Shown here in pieces: positions 24,191 through 37,200 of a stretch of DNA of 64,000 nucleotides (position 1 is the first letter of the stretch; each line of letters starts with the position of its first letter). Made by a program: the position numbers and the translations under genes. The DNA is taken from the NCBI GenBank assembly GCA_016802295.1, contig JAESIW010000137.1, positions 87,759 to 151,758 of the forward strand, read 5' to 3'. The stretch is from Brachionus rotundiformis. Its lineage: Eukaryota; Rotifera; Eurotatoria; Ploima; Brachionidae. The notes under the pieces were generated by a model, which saw only the letters and a program-made list of their open reading frames with translations, made no database searches and had not been told where the DNA came from.

Positions 24191-25264
24191 CTCTGTAAAA
24201 GAAAAAATGGTTTTGATGATTCTACAATTACACTAATAGAAAATTATTTTGCGAACAGATCCCAATTTGTGAAGATTGATGAGTTCACTTCTAACTCAAG
24301 AACAATCAAAATAGGTGTCCCCCAGGGAAGTGTTCTAGGACCACTTTTATTTTTGATTTATATAAATGATATTGTTTTATTCCTATCAGACTTCATCGTG
24401 AAATTATTTGCTGATGATACAACTCTAGCTAAAACAGGGGATAATCTATCTAAACTTATTCATTCTTTTCTTGTATCAACTCAAAAGTTATTTACTTGGT
24501 GTAAATTCAATAGTATAGATATCAACTGGTCTAAAACTAAAATTATGTTTATCTCAAACAAAACAAAACTTATTTTTCCCAGTAATATTGAAATAAATGG
24601 TAAAATGATTGAAGTTGTTGATAAATTTAAACTTCTTGGAGTAACAATTGACAACAAGCTCACTTTTTTGCAACACGTAATGAGCTTAAGAACTTCAAAA
24701 AATAAACGATTTTATGCTATAAGAAGATTATTTTACTTATCGCATAAAGTCAAGCTTCAGTTCTTCAAATAATTTATAATGCTGTTCTTTGACTATTGTC
24801 TATCATTATCAATATATTTTACAAAAAGATCAATTCAAAAATTAGCGAATTCTTATTACTTTTGTGTTCAAAGATTATTAAATATTCGTCCAAGTGTACA
24901 TTGCAATGATGACTTTAACATTTTAAATATTGAGTTGAATAAATTTAACGTTGACTGCTTTCAGCATAGAATTATCAAACGTCTTGCTCACTTTGTACAT
25001 AAAATTGTAAATCTAAAAACATCGCCTGTAGACTTAAAAGAAATTTTAATCAGCTCGAAAAATATTTTTTATAAGCTAAGAAATTTGAATGACTATCTTG
25101 TTCCTTCTAAAGGCAAGTATAATGATTATGGTGAAAAAACTTTTGATTATTTTTATTCTAAGTTCATAAATGAATTGCTTATTGATGATATACATTTAGA
25201 TTTTGTCTTATTTAAACGAAGAATAAACAATAACATTAATTTTAATTTTCATAAAATTTTGTAA
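24190..25264 (+). mobile_element. LINE fragment, second family, one in-frame stop
   Basis: Reverse-transcriptase sequence runs in one frame from about 24208: GVPQGSVLGPLLFLIYIND, FADDTTL, FKLLGVTIDNKLTF. It is interrupted by a single TAA at 24770-24772 and then continues in the same frame (FIMLFFDYCLSLSIYF) to a stop at 25264. The 5' portion (endonuclease and early RT) is missing. The C-terminal piece resembles the fragment at 49757-49989. It differs from the LINEs at 8090, 45820 and 48585. Confidence 0.85.
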
Positions 25265-25902
25265 ATTATTTTCTAATTATGATGTTAATTTCAAAAACTA
25301 ACTTTTTATTAATATTTTGAATTTTTATTTGCTTTTACTATTAATAAATGAGCTAAATCATCCCTTTAGGGGTTTTGACCTTTGGGCTCTTTGATTGAGT
25401 TGAAATAATAAACCTATAATTTTTTGTCAATTCAACATATTTTTTCAATTTAATTTTAAGAATTGAATAAAATTATCAAATAATACTTTACAAGTTTAAC
25501 TAAAATTTTAGCTTAAAATTTTTTACCAATTTAAAAAATTAATTATTCCACAATGATTACATTTTTACTAAGAAAAAGAATAAAATTTAATCAAAAAAAA
25601 AAAATCAAAAAATTAAATTTTAACTTTTTATCGTAATTTACAATTTTATAGATTAATTAAAACCATATATGATATTTATAATTATTTTTCTTAAAAATAT
25701 CTAAAGTAATAAATAGTCAATTTAAAGTCTGATATATTTAATTATTCTTTTATTACAATAATAATTTTTTGGTATGATAAACTCTCTAAATTATCAATTT
25801 TTAAAAAAATTGTTATCTAATTTTATTATATTTTACTAAGCATATTTTTATGCCATATAAAAAAATAAAAATTAATTTTAAAAAATTTATTAATTTGTTC
25901 AA
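25265..25902. other. AT-rich spacer upstream of aminopeptidase 3
   Basis: The first part is the probable LINE 3' tail (ccctttaggggttttgacc near 25362). The rest is extremely AT-rich and must contain the promoter of the next gene. No motif is convincing. Confidence 0.4.
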
Positions 25903-28900
25903 ATGACAGAAAAAAAAGGGCTCTATTTATCCAAAATAGCCTTGGTTGGCTGTGTCGTGGGAGGCTTTTCGATTATTTTAGTGGTCGGACTGCTATGTGG
26001 CATAGTTGCCAGACCCAATAATTGTATCAAGCCTTCAACTACAGATGAACCTATGACTTCTACCACTACTGTAACAGAACCATCATCTGGATTTAGTAAG
26101 CATTATTTTTGGTTTGAAAGAGTCACCTAAAACAATTTAAATAGCTACTGGTACACGGACAATTCCACCCCCATCCACAGCATCAACAAATCCATCATTT
26201 ACCACCACACCTCCTCAAACCAATATTCGTTTGCCAGACTATCTGGTTCCATCCAACTACAATTTGGAACTGAAGGTGTATTTCAACCCGATTGGAGAGG
26301 ACACCAGCAATGATCGATTCGATGGTCGAGTAGCGATCGACTTTGAAATGACCAAGGCTTCGGATCGCATTGTTCTCCACATTGACAACACACTTAAAGT
26401 GTCTGACACTTTGGAAGTCCAAAATTTGCAAACTAACCAAGTGATCCAGATCAATCAGGACAAATTTAGTTACTTGGAAAATCAACTTTTCGAAATAATC
26501 CTGCCCTCTGAGCAACCTATTGGAAATTATCAGCTAAGGATCAATTATTCTGGAAATTATGGACCAGTTACCAATATCATTGGTTTTTACAAAACCAAAT
26601 ACACCGAGGATGGTCTTGTCAAGTAACTTTTCTACTTGGTCAATTTTCTTTAATTAATTTGTTGTCAAGAAATTTGGTTGCCACCAAATTTCAGCCCACT
26701 GATGCACGCAAAGCTTTTCCATGCTTTGACGAGCCGGCTCTTAAAGCATCTTTTGAAATCACTATTGAACATCCAATGGATACTTTTGCTCTTTCAAACT
26801 GGCCTGAACAAGTAAATAACATTTTTGTGGTCAATATATTTTGAGTTTTACATTTTTGGTAAATTAAACTCAAAACCTTGTGACCAATCTGGTAAATTTG
26901 TTATATCATTTGATTATTTTATTCCAAAGCCAAGGGAAGTGATCAATGGAAATAGATATAGGACTAAGTTTGATAAGACATATCCAATGAGCACTTATTT
27001 GGCCGCATGGACAGTTTTGCCAGATGACTTTGGAAAAATAGAAACAACCAGCGCCAACAACAAAAAAATAAGAGTCTTTGCCAGAAAAGAGGCTGTCAAC
27101 AAGGGCCTTATTGACTTTGCGCTCAAAGTTACAAAAGACTCTTTGGACTTTTATGAAAATGAATATTTTGAATCTGATTTGAGAGCAGTGCCACCAAAGA
27201 TTGATTCAATTGGTTTCCCGGACTTTCCTTCAGGCGCCATGGAACACTGGGGCCTCATCGGATACAGAGAAACTAGTCTCTTATACTCAGATGATAGAAA
27301 CTCTTTGTTGAACAAGCAAAGCGTGGCTAACACGGTCAGTCACGAGGTGAGCCACTTTTGGTTCGGAAATTTGGTCACTTGTAAATGGTGGGATGAATTG
27401 TGGCTTAATGAGGCCATGGCTAGATTCCTCCAATTCAAAGCTGTTGACAAAATGTTTCCTGACTGGGATATTAATAACCAATTTTTGAATTCCTATCAGA
27501 TACCTGTAATGTATGATGATGGTTTTGTTACCTCAACACCTGTCCAAAATGAAGTGCTCACTCCGGCTCAAATAAATTCTGCATTCAGCTCAATTACTTA
27601 TAACAAAGGCTCATCTTTACTCAGAATGCTCGAGTCTACTGTTGGTCAAGAAAACTTCAGACAAGGCCTAATTGTAACAGCTTGCTGGTTATCTATTTAT
27701 TTTCAAAATTTATCTTTATTTATCTAGAACTATTTGAGAGAAAACGAATTCCAAGCTTCGCTAGGTGCTGTTTTTTACAATTCACTGAATTTGGTAAGTG
27801 CTTATTTTTGGCAAATGAATATAAGCGTTTAGTTATGTTTTTAAAAAGCCTCAAGAAATGGCTGGTGTAACGCCACAAGAATATATGGAGAATTGGCTAT
27901 TGGAAATCAACTATCCAGAGGTGGCTGTTATCATGGAAGGTTCCGATATAACAACAATAAGGTTCAGGCAAGCCAGATTTTTGCTCTCCCCAGAGGGTCT
28001 TGAGGGAACAACTCCAGATGAGTAGGTTTCAAATACCAATTAATGGAAAATTAATAAAAATAATTTAATAATACAAACTATTAACTTAATTAAAATTCAA
28101 AATATCTATCTATTTAAAAAAAAATTAAATCTTTATCTACTTAGTTACAGGATTTATTATAAAAAAAATTATTTTAACGCTTATTTACGCTAAATTACGT
28201 ACTATCTTCAATTTTTGAATGAGTTTTGGAAATTTTTTTGCAAAAAATTATCAAAATATAAAAAAAAAAAATGTATTTTATCATTTTATTATATTTATTT
28301 TTTAAAATAAAAGGCATAAATGGATGATATATCTTCAGTGTAAGGCAGGGGGCTCGATTGTAAATGGTGTAGAGGAGCACACTGCCGGCGATGTTGAAGA
28401 GTTTAGCTATTTTTTGAAAGATTCAGAGGGAACCATTGCCCTTAACAGAAGATACACATGGGTCAAATGCAACAAGGACTTTAAAGGCTACTACGTAACC
28501 GACTATTCTGATTCAAACTTCAAGGCGCTGGAAGATGTCCTAATAAAAAAACCAAGTGAATTTTCAGTCGGTGATCGTTCCAACTTGATTCATGTAGCCT
28601 ACACACTGGCCTATTTGGGATCTAAATCATACGCCACTCCAGCTTATTTGACCAATTACCTAGAGGCATGGGAAAATAATTATGTACCATGGCGAACATT
28701 TTCTTGGCACATGAGCAAAATAGCCGATATTCTCGAGCATAGACCAAGTTTCATAAATCTCAGAGTAAATTAGCCATGATTTTTACCAATCTATGAGATA
28801 ATTTTTAATTTATTTTACCAAAGGAGTTCGGCATTGACATTGTGAGAAGTCTAATAAACCGCATGAACCTATGGGACGATTCTGGAAGCCATTCTGAGCG

Positions 28901-31066
28901 ATTGCTTAAGATAAGCATGATTGACTTTTTGTGTCGTATGCAGGACGAAAGCTGTTTGAACAACGCAACCAAGAAATACCAAGAAATTAATTCAGAGTAC
29001 TTCATCAATCCAACTGAAGTCGAGAACAGGTATTATTTTTTCTTACATGTGTAAGATTAAACCAGATAAATTTTTGTTCCAGCGTGCCACCAAACCAGAG
29101 ATCCTATGTTCTTAAATACCACTTGCAAAACACTTACGAATACACGGACTGGTTCGATGTATTCGAGATATACCCAATAACTGTTGATCCTCAAGAAAGA
29201 GCCCAAGTCTTAAATGCAATTGCCAATACCAGGCTCTTGTGGATTATTGATATGTAATTTTTTTTGATAAATATTTTTCTTTTTTTAACCTTTTTACTGA
29301 AACTCTTGATTTCCTATTAAACACCTCAAAATTGGATTCATCACTAAAAATTACCATTCTCCAGCGTTCAATTGTCCAATTCAATCTTTCTTTACGCCAT
29401 TTTAATCTTTTGATTCTATCCGATGCCGCCAGCAATGGCTTTTTCAGAGCTTACTTACCTTGACATTTTTAAACTTAGAATTAAACTCAAAGGCCAACTT
29501 TTTATTACCTGTATCATTCACAATACATGGATAACAGTATTGTAAATGGTTCTTATAGTTCTTATAGCTTAGAAAACTATATATTAGTTAGGTCTCCCAG
29601 GCCTGGTTGATTCCTTTGTGGTGTCATAGATATCATTATTTTTTCTTGTTATTCTCACGCATTTTTCTGATACTGCTACTAATTTTGTAATTTCCCTATT
29701 ACTTATTGGTCTTATCTTTTAAGAGACCAATTATCTGAAATCTAACTTCACTGGTAGCGCTTTTTCTACCCATTTTTCAAGTTTTCTAATTCTTTAATTA
29801 ATATAAATGATATGCGCCTAAACTTTTGTGCAAAAGTTTTTTACTGACATTTTATGGTCTTTATTTGATTTTAATTTTTCAGAATTATATATCAATCTGA
29901 AGCGCAGAGTTAGTTTAATTAAAAATCGATGTTTATTTAATGTATTTCTAAGACAAACTTAAATGTTAAATATTTTTATGTCTTAAGAAATAATCTTATG
30001 AAAAAAACTAGTGTATTTATTATATCAAAATGATACTATCTGTTTTGGCTATGTTTGATGTGGCTTTATCTTCAACAGTTTTGTTGATATTTAAATTTTT
30101 TTTGACCAAAATGAATAAAATTGTTAATTAAAAGACAGTAATAAGGCTATTGTTGAGCTAATGGTGTATTGGTCGATCATCCGTCAAGAAAAAGATGCCA
30201 AAAAGTTGAGGCTTTCATTCCTTCTGAGGATGAAAAGGACTACCAGTACATCAAAGGCTCTTCTGAAATTGCCTGGGGCTAAATCACGGTTGATCACATA
30301 ACCAAAAGTTTTCAATTAAAATCAATTCTCTAAACCGGTCTTTTTGGGTGTTATCCATGTGTACCATTCTTTTCCAAAATTCGCTTTTGGTCAAGTCATA
30401 TCTAATCCAATTATTTTAATATTATGGGGTCCAAAAAAGGTACCATCTTTGTATCGATCACTGTGAATTAAAGTGTCTATTAAAGATTGGAACATATTCT
30501 ATTTAATAAGTTAGCTCTTGGTTTGTTTTTATTAAAATACCAATTAAATGTCACACCAATGCATATACAAAATTAAAGATAAAATTTTTATTTAAATTAA
30601 TTTTTATTATCTCAAGTCAATTGTTTGAACTTTTGAGAGACAACTCAAAAATAAGAGCACAGGACTTTTTTAGCCTTTTGGTGCAAATGAGCCGAAATCC
30701 ATCTGGTCGTCATTTATCATGGTATTTTATTCGCCATTATTGGTACGACATAATAGCCAAGTATATTCATTTTGAATTCAATTTAACCAAATGGTTAATT
30801 TTATGAAAAGATTTGGAGCTAGCAGCAGGACATTGGCAAATGCGGTCAAGAGCATATGCTCTTCATTTGACACAGTATTTTTGTATGAGGAAATGAACGA
30901 CTTTTTTGACACAACCAATCCCGGTGCTGGAGCTCTTCAACGAGCGCAAGCTTTGGACATAGTGGTCCATAATATTTTCTGGATTAATGACCGCGAGCCA
31001 GATATCAATACTAACCTCTTTATACCTTTTAAATTGAGGCATACAGCCAAAAAGTTACTAAAATAG
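25903..31066 (+). CDS. M1 aminopeptidase N-like ectopeptidase, probably active (aminopeptidase 3)
   Basis: Eleven exons: 25903-26095, 26145-26622, 26670-26811, 26846-27673, 27728-27793, 27849-28021, 28314-28764, 28824-29029, 29083-29253, 30617-30760, 30811-31066. Phases close and give 1035 aa. It is a type II membrane protein with TM at about 9-33 and a Thr/Pro stalk. It cleaves N-terminal residues from peptides if it behaves like its family. Gluzincin residues are intact: HEVSH (437-441), Glu460 in WLNEA, and Tyr523 in TYNKGS. The exopeptidase motif is GAMEH (401-405), so the terminal Asn of GAMEN is His. Exon 4 fuses segments that are separate exons in aminopeptidase 2, and the 66-nt exon is shared by all three genes. 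Intron 9 (1.4 kb) contains a Tc1-like remnant. Confidence 0.88.
29260..29775 (-). mobile_element. Decayed Tc1/mariner-like transposon in intron 9 of aminopeptidase 3
   Basis: On the minus strand an N-terminal helix-turn-helix-like start (MGRKSATSEVRFQIIGLLKD, near 29774) is followed by many stops. Downstream is the DDE segment (WRMVIFSDESNFEVF, 29310-29370). Both are typical of Tc1-like transposases. The copy is clearly dead and antisense to the host gene. The rest of the intron to 30616 contains no further recognised element. Confidence 0.65.
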
Positions 31067-31335
31067 ATTTAAATTTTATTAATAAAAGTTGAGCATTCAC
31101 TTTTTTGTTTTACTTGTCCGAAATTTTTGACCAAGAAAAGTTTCGGAGAACCATTTTTTAAAAATTTTTATTTATTTAAAGACAAAACCAATATTGTGGA
31201 ACCACTTGGAACTTTAGTATTCTTAAATTAACCTGGTTAGAAAAATAGATGATTTGAATTTTTTTAAATAAATTTATCAAAAAAATTGTTGATTAATATC
31301 AAATTAAATTTAATAAGTTAATAATTTTAAAAAAA

Positions 31336-31812
31336 CTATGAAAACATGGAATTATGTAAATCGTCAAGCTCTTGTTGTCTAATCTTCTCTCTTTTTTTTT
31401 GTCTCTTAAACTCTTCATAACTGGGATCATCAGTGGGAAGCTCAAGACGGCACAAGGGACAGCTACTGGTTTTCTCGAACCATTTGAGTATACAATCACA
31501 GTGAAATATGTGACCACAGTCAGGTATTTTTACCGCTTTGGCTTGGCTCTCTTTTTCAAAGGAAACAAGACAGATGGGACACTTGTGACCACTTTTGTCT
31601 GACTCAGCAAAGCAATGCTTGGGAAATTCCTCGCTCAACCATCTCTTGCTTATCGGTGGCGATAAATTTTGGCTAGAAATGTCTCCAAAGGAAAGATTTA
31701 GCGCATTGGCTATGCCCGAGTCGACAAGCAGTCTGGCTAGCAGAATCTGCTCATTCGGTCGCTCGTTCTCGCCCAGAGGCTCGCAGTCATGCTCGTCAAA
31801 GTAACTTGCCAT
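31336..31812 (-). CDS. RNF181: RNF181-like RING-H2 E3 ubiquitin ligase
   Basis: Intronless 158-aa protein starting MASYFDEHDCEP, the conserved RNF181 N-terminus. An extra in-frame ATG one codon upstream (31815) is less likely to be the family start. The RING-H2 domain has Cys78, Cys81, Cys99, His101, His104, Cys107, Cys118 and Cys121, with the CILKWFEKTSSCPLCR core, then ELPTDDPSYEEF and a basic C-terminus as in RNF181. Length is close to the vertebrate protein (about 153 aa). It would transfer ubiquitin from an E2 to substrates in the cytosol. Convergent with aminopeptidase 3 and divergent from the next EF-hand gene. Confidence 0.93.
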   Translation of the reverse strand: MASYFDEHDCEPLGENERPNEQILLARLLVDSGIANALNLSFGDISSQNLSPPISKRWLSEEFPKHCFAESDKSGHKCPICLVSFEKESQAKAVKIPDCGHIFHCDCILKWFEKTSSCPLCRLELPTDDPSYEEFKRQKKREKIRQQELDDLHNSMFS

Positions 31813-31815
31813 CAT

Positions 31816-32313
31816 ATAATATTTATTTTTTATAATAAAAAATTAAAAATTTTTAAATTTATTATTCTAATTAAGACATTGAATGACTAATAATCAAATT
31901 AGTTCGGAGATAAATTTTTCAGATATTTCTTTAAAAAAGTTTATAATTTAACATTCAAAATTTTCTTTTTATTTAATCAAATTAATTTAAATAATCAGAT
32001 TAGATCAGATAAAAAAAAATTATCTATTAGTTTATTTTTTATTATTTGATTTAAAATGAGCCAGATTTTTATAAATATTTTTTTTGATTATTAAGCCAAA
32101 AAGAATATAAAAACCACCTTGCACAAATTGAATTTCGCTTACCTTTATATCTAACATTAAAACTTCATTAATCACAAATTCAAGCAACAGTTGAATTAAA
32201 TTACTAGATAAATATACATATTATTAAAAGAAAAATACTAAAAGACAATTTGCTTAATATTAGTATAAAAACTAGCTTTTTTTTTAAGTAAAAAACGCCA
32301 AAAAAAACTTTAA
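31816..32313. promoter_or_regulatory. Divergent promoter region, RNF181 / EF-hand gene
   Basis: A 500-bp AT-rich interval between two head-to-head genes. A TATA-like agtataaaaac lies about 50 bp upstream of the EF-hand ATG at 32314, and a second TATA-like aatataaaaacc is near 32105. No other motif is seen. Confidence 0.4.
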
Positions 32314-32598
32314 ATGGATCTATTTAGCCTTGGTAGCTCTTTTTTCGGAGGTGATGGCGGTGGAGGCTTAAACCCTTTCACTGTTTTTAAGCAATTTGAC
32401 CATGACGGAAACGGAAAGATCACAGAGGATGACTTTGTAGCTGCCATAGCTACACTGGGTCTTGGATCAGTGGGCGAATACGCCATTCGGGCAGTCTTTA
32501 AACAAATTGACTCAAATGGTAATGGAAAACTAGACATTTCCGAAGCGTTGGCTGGTTTTGAACAAATAAAAAATTTTATGCCCAGTGGACAAAATTAG
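32314..32598 (+). CDS. Small two-EF-hand calcium-binding protein A
   Basis: Intronless 94-aa protein. Two EF-hand loops: 29-40 (DHDGNGKITEDD) and 66-77 (DSNGNGKLDISE). Both have Asp or Asn at the expected ligand positions. Loop 1 ends in Asp rather than the usual Glu, which may alter calcium/magnesium preference. A Gly-rich N-terminus precedes hand 1. It has no signal peptide and is probably a cytosolic calcium sensor or buffer. Its close paralogue lies tail to tail 55 bp downstream. Confidence 0.88.
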   Translation: MDLFSLGSSFFGGDGGGGLNPFTVFKQFDHDGNGKITEDDFVAAIATLGLGSVGEYAIRAVFKQIDSNGNGKLDISEALAGFEQIKNFMPSGQN

Positions 32599-32653
32599 AA
32601 TTTTTTTCAAAATTTATTAAAATAATTATTTAGAAATAAAATTTTATTAAAAA

Positions 32654-32950
32654 TTAGTTTGCTTGTGTACTGTTAAAAATTTGTTGAACTGTTTGAAAGG
32701 CTCTGTAGGCTTCCATTATTTCCAATTTTCCGTTTCCATTTGAATCCAGCTGTTTGAAAACTGCTCTGACAGCATACTCGCCAACTTTTCCAAGACCATA
32801 AGACTCGATTGCTAAAATAAAGTCCTCTTCGGTTATGGTATTGTCTCCATTGCGATCAAATTGCTTCAAAACGTTCAATGGACTCATTCCGCCGATTTCG
32901 CTGCCATCTCCGGCCAATGCCGACATACCATAGTTAATTAACTTGTCCAT
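32654..32950 (-). CDS. Small two-EF-hand calcium-binding protein B
   Basis: 98-aa paralogue of the preceding gene on the opposite strand. Loops are at 32-43 (DRNGDNTITEED) and 69-80 (DSNGNGKLEIME). The segment linking the hands (YGLGKVGEYAVRAVFKQLDSNGNG) is almost the same in both. Loop 1 again ends in Asp. The stops of A and B are only 55 bp apart, so their 3' UTRs probably overlap. Confidence 0.88.
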   Translation of the reverse strand: MDKLINYGMSALAGDGSEIGGMSPLNVLKQFDRNGDNTITEEDFILAIESYGLGKVGEYAVRAVFKQLDSNGNGKLEIMEAYRAFQTVQQIFNSTQAN

Positions 32951-34249
32951 AGTTGAATAATTTGATGAAAATTTAGCACACTAGATTTTATATTGAATTT
33001 ATTTATGGTTGATTTATCTTTTATAATAAAAAATTTAAAAAAGTTAAATTGCGAACATTTATTTTAAGGTAGAATTTAATTAAGTATGTGCCCAAATTAG
33101 GAGATAGCTTAGTCAAATTTTTGGAAAAAATAATTAATTTCATGGACTTGAAAATTGGTGACAGTGATTAAAAAAGACCTAAAAAAATAATTAATTAAAA
33201 ATAATTTTGTGAATAATTTTTCAAAGAATCAGATTGTTAAAGACACTGAAATTAAGAAGCAAAAATTTTTTTTCGTCAAAATCAAATTTGACAACAAACA
33301 GACAATAAATGACAAAATTTTGGTTACAAAATTCCAAAAGTAAAGATTTTTTTTGATTTATATTTTCAAAAGAATGCTTTTTGTTATTTTATTAAACATC
33401 TCTTCAAAAAAACTTTTTTACAAAATAAAAATCCTTATTAGCATCAAATAAAGACCAAATAGCCATTATGGCCATTGTTATTCTGGTCTAATGATGAAAC
33501 GTTCAGCAATTTGATTTTTTATAAATTTATGATAAAAATAATTAAAGATAATTAATTTGATATATTTTTTTATGGCTAAACTGCAACAATTGAGGAGGAA
33601 AAAATTAAAAAAACAAGTTGAATTTTAAAATAGTTTGTTGGAAGGAAACAAAAAGTTTTCTGATTGAACTTCATTTTTTGTTTATACATAAATGCTTATA
33701 CTAATTTGTGTTCATTTAAAAAGGACGAAGCGTGTTGACGCATAAAACAAAATAATAAAGCATAAAAATTAAACCATAGCATAATAAATAAAAAGTTAAG
33801 TTAGAGTTTTTTAATTTTTATCGCATATTTTCTTTTATTAAAGCATAGAAATCTTTTCCGATTTACGCGAAAGTTCCAAAGCGATTCCGCTATTCAGCCT
33901 GAACGAGAGAAACAAATAGGTTTACTGAAAAGAAAATACATTTCATCAAAACTTTTTTATAAGAGCTCTAGTATCTGAAATGACTCAAGTTACTGATGTA
34001 ACCATCATCTTAACCAAGTTGATCATGTTTATCTGGTCGTTATAAATTCAGAAGCTGTTGAATCAACAAAAAGAAGAGGTCGTTTACCTAAACGTAAAGA
34101 TAATGTTAAGCTTTTTAATACTGAAGAAATTTAATTTAAAAAAAGACGTGGTCGACCACCAAAGACCAAATCAGCTTTGAATATTGATTATATTATATTT
34201 GCTTTATGCTATAAATTTTTTTACTCTTAACTAGAAAGTAAAATATTTT
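32951..34249. other. Intergenic region with an AT-hook-rich remnant
   Basis: Mostly AT-rich non-coding sequence. On the plus strand about 34060-34185 encodes TKRRGRLPKRKDN, a stop, then KKRRGRPPKTKSA. These are two AT-hook-type motifs like the C-terminus of the MULE transposases here, so a transposase scrap is likely. The element borders the left arm of the inverted duplication. Confidence 0.4.
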
Positions 34250-37200
34250 TTGGTGAATTTCAAGTTTGGATGAATTGGAACTTGGTCCATTCTGAAGATG
34301 GTAAATGTGGCTATTAATTAAATGTGACTTTTAATAGGTTTGAAATAAAGCAATGGCAAAGTAAAAGAATTTTTTTGCTTTCATTTAAAAAAGGACCAAA
34401 GTGCCTTATTTATTTTAACAATCAAAAATAAATATAAACAAATTGATAAATATTTAAAATTTTTGATCCTTAACATAAGTATATATGGCATATTTGCTCT
34501 TGTTTTATCATCCAATTTAAGTAAATAAGGTCTTATTTTTCACCTAAGAATGAAAATTAATTTTGTTTAAAGAGTGTAAGTGTGCATTTGTCTTTGAATA
34601 TACCCATTTGCCATGGCAAAAATAAAATTTTCATACAATTTTAATCCCTTGAAATTGTCCAACGCAATGAGCTTTGGTTTTTTTAGACCAAAATTTTCAA
34701 TAAAATAATGAAAGTCTACTTTAATTAAGCCTTAATTAGCGTTTAATGATTTAAATTTAAATTTATGTAAAATTATTTTCAGTTTATATTTTTAAACTTT
34801 TGCATCTAAAACTTCAAAAAATAATAAACTTTTATATAATAACATGCTGCCAAAATTTGTTAGCAACTGCTTGAGTGTACAAAGGTCCATGGTAAAAAAC
34901 AAAAAGATCCTTTTTGTAAATAATGATAACACATTAGATTAAAATACACACGTTTTTGGTATTTCTTTTGCCACAAAACATAAAAGTTCTAATAAAAGTT
35001 AAATCTTAGAGATGGATGGAAAATTTTTTTGGCTAAAAATTCTAAGCCAGGATATTCCATTCACGTAAAATTGGGTTGTTGTGGCAATTTGAAAATATTT
35101 ACGTCATACAAGCAACAAAGGTTTTTTAAACAACAAAAATTTTAATTTTTCCAAGTTCTTAGCGCTCACAAAATTTGCTTAATTACCTTGAAAATTTATT
35201 GAAATTCATTTTGTTATTTCTCCTACATAATAAGATCGAATTTTAATTCATATTTGGCCAAATGAAAATTTTATTAAAAGATTGTATTAATTTATTTATT
35301 GATAAATACTATTTTTCTTTATATTATTGAATGAAAATGTCTTCTATCGAGTTCATTCAAAATTTTGATATTTGAATGCAAATATGAATTCAAGCAAGAC
35401 GCATTTTGCAACAATGGTAACATGGTAACTTTCATTAAATTAGTATCCCGATTAATTTAAATAAAAATATTTAAATATCACGAGAATCATTTATTTTAAA
35501 CTTGGTACAAATAAAAAGTGTTGCTTACAGCTTTTTTGAGGAAATTTTAAAATTATTTTAAATGAAAATTTAATTAAAACTTCGTTAAGAATTATGATTA
35601 GAAGCTAATTAAGTGTTTAAGTCTATTAATTTGAACATTTTGATAAAGCATCTAATAATAGATTCATTTAACTAGGAAATATTGCCTCATAGAGTAATGT
35701 AGACTATTTATATAATTAAAAGGGTACTTAAAAAGTAAATAAAAATTATACTTATTTTTTCAAAAATAAATATTCGCATCCATCAATGGTGATGATAAAA
35801 ATCACAATTTATCTTGTCAAATCTTTAAATTTAGATGATTCGCTATTTTAAAAGGTTCTGTAGAAAATTAGATCGGAAAAAAATCTACAAATTTTTTTTT
35901 CTTATTTTTTTTTATGACATGATTAGCAAAGCAATGGTTGGTAAAGAAAATAATTATAACCTATTCGAAGATGCTTTGAAAAGACAGAATGTTACCAATT
36001 TTGACATAAGATGCAACACAAGTTCGACACAGATTCTCAGTAAGGCTCACTTTATCCAAAGAATACTCAAAAACCAACTCTTGACCAAAAAGCTTAGCTT
36101 GATAAAACATGATAGATTTAAATATTGTAATTTATCTTATCTGCGTAAGAAATTCAAGACCAAGTCTGTCTATTTTTTGAAAAAATTCAAATTTTTGACC
36201 ACAAGTCTCAAGTCAGAAATGAGCTATTTTAAAGAATTAAAACCTGGTGGCTACTTTAACCAAAGTTTGTTTTGTATACACGAGTACATGTACTTTGTGT
36301 ATTTGAAAACTGGCACTTTACCAGATCATACGACAGATTTGGCCTTGGAAAGTGCAAATTTAATACAAAAATTTATACATAACCAGAATCTAATAACATT
36401 CATCATAATTCCATTCTTGAACAGAGAGGACAATCTAAAAGACTTTTTGTTCAATATGCACAGATTTTTGCAGAACCAATATCTAAATTCGTACGAGATA
36501 GTGGTGGTTGAGCAGAATGTGGACGATCCAGAAAAGCCAGTTATGTTCAACAAGGGCAGACTGTACAACTCGGCTTACAAATATATTCTAAGCAAGTATT
36601 CCAAGTCGAGGATAAAATGTCTGATATTACATGATGTAGACCTATTGCCAGAGAGTGAGTACAATTTTTATGAATGTGACCAATTTGGCGATGCGCCGCG
36701 TCACTTGAGCTTTTTTATTCGCTCAGAAAATAGCCAAGACACAAAAGCTCGCCAAGAGTATGCAAAAAACCCATACGATATGCTGGTTGGTGGTGTCCTC
36801 TTAATCAAACCACACGTGTTTGAGTCAATTAATGGCTTTTCCAATCGCTATTGGAACTGGGGAGGCGAAGATGATGGTAAAACATTTTATCTTATCTAAA
36901 TCTATTTACTAAAATCATTTATCAATTATCTAATAATATTCAAGTTAAATAGAAAAAACTATGCCTGATTATGGTCAAGATGTAATTGTGCCAGAAAATT
37001 ATTAAAAAAATTTTTTCCTGCTAAATAATTCATTGCTTAGCTTTTGGCAAAAATGGTTTATGATAAATTTTTATTTTAAAAATTATATTTTAAACATAAA
37101 TAACATAAAGAACCCATTGACAATTAGGAATAATTAACTATTATTTCAAAACCATTGAAAAAAAAAATTTAAATATAATTTCTATTTAAGATATTAAATG

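Noticed and set aside
30130..30480. Moderately GC-rich stretch in intron 9 of aminopeptidase 3, tested as a hidden exon or second transposon
   Set aside because: Both strands have stops in all useful frames and no family motif is convincing.
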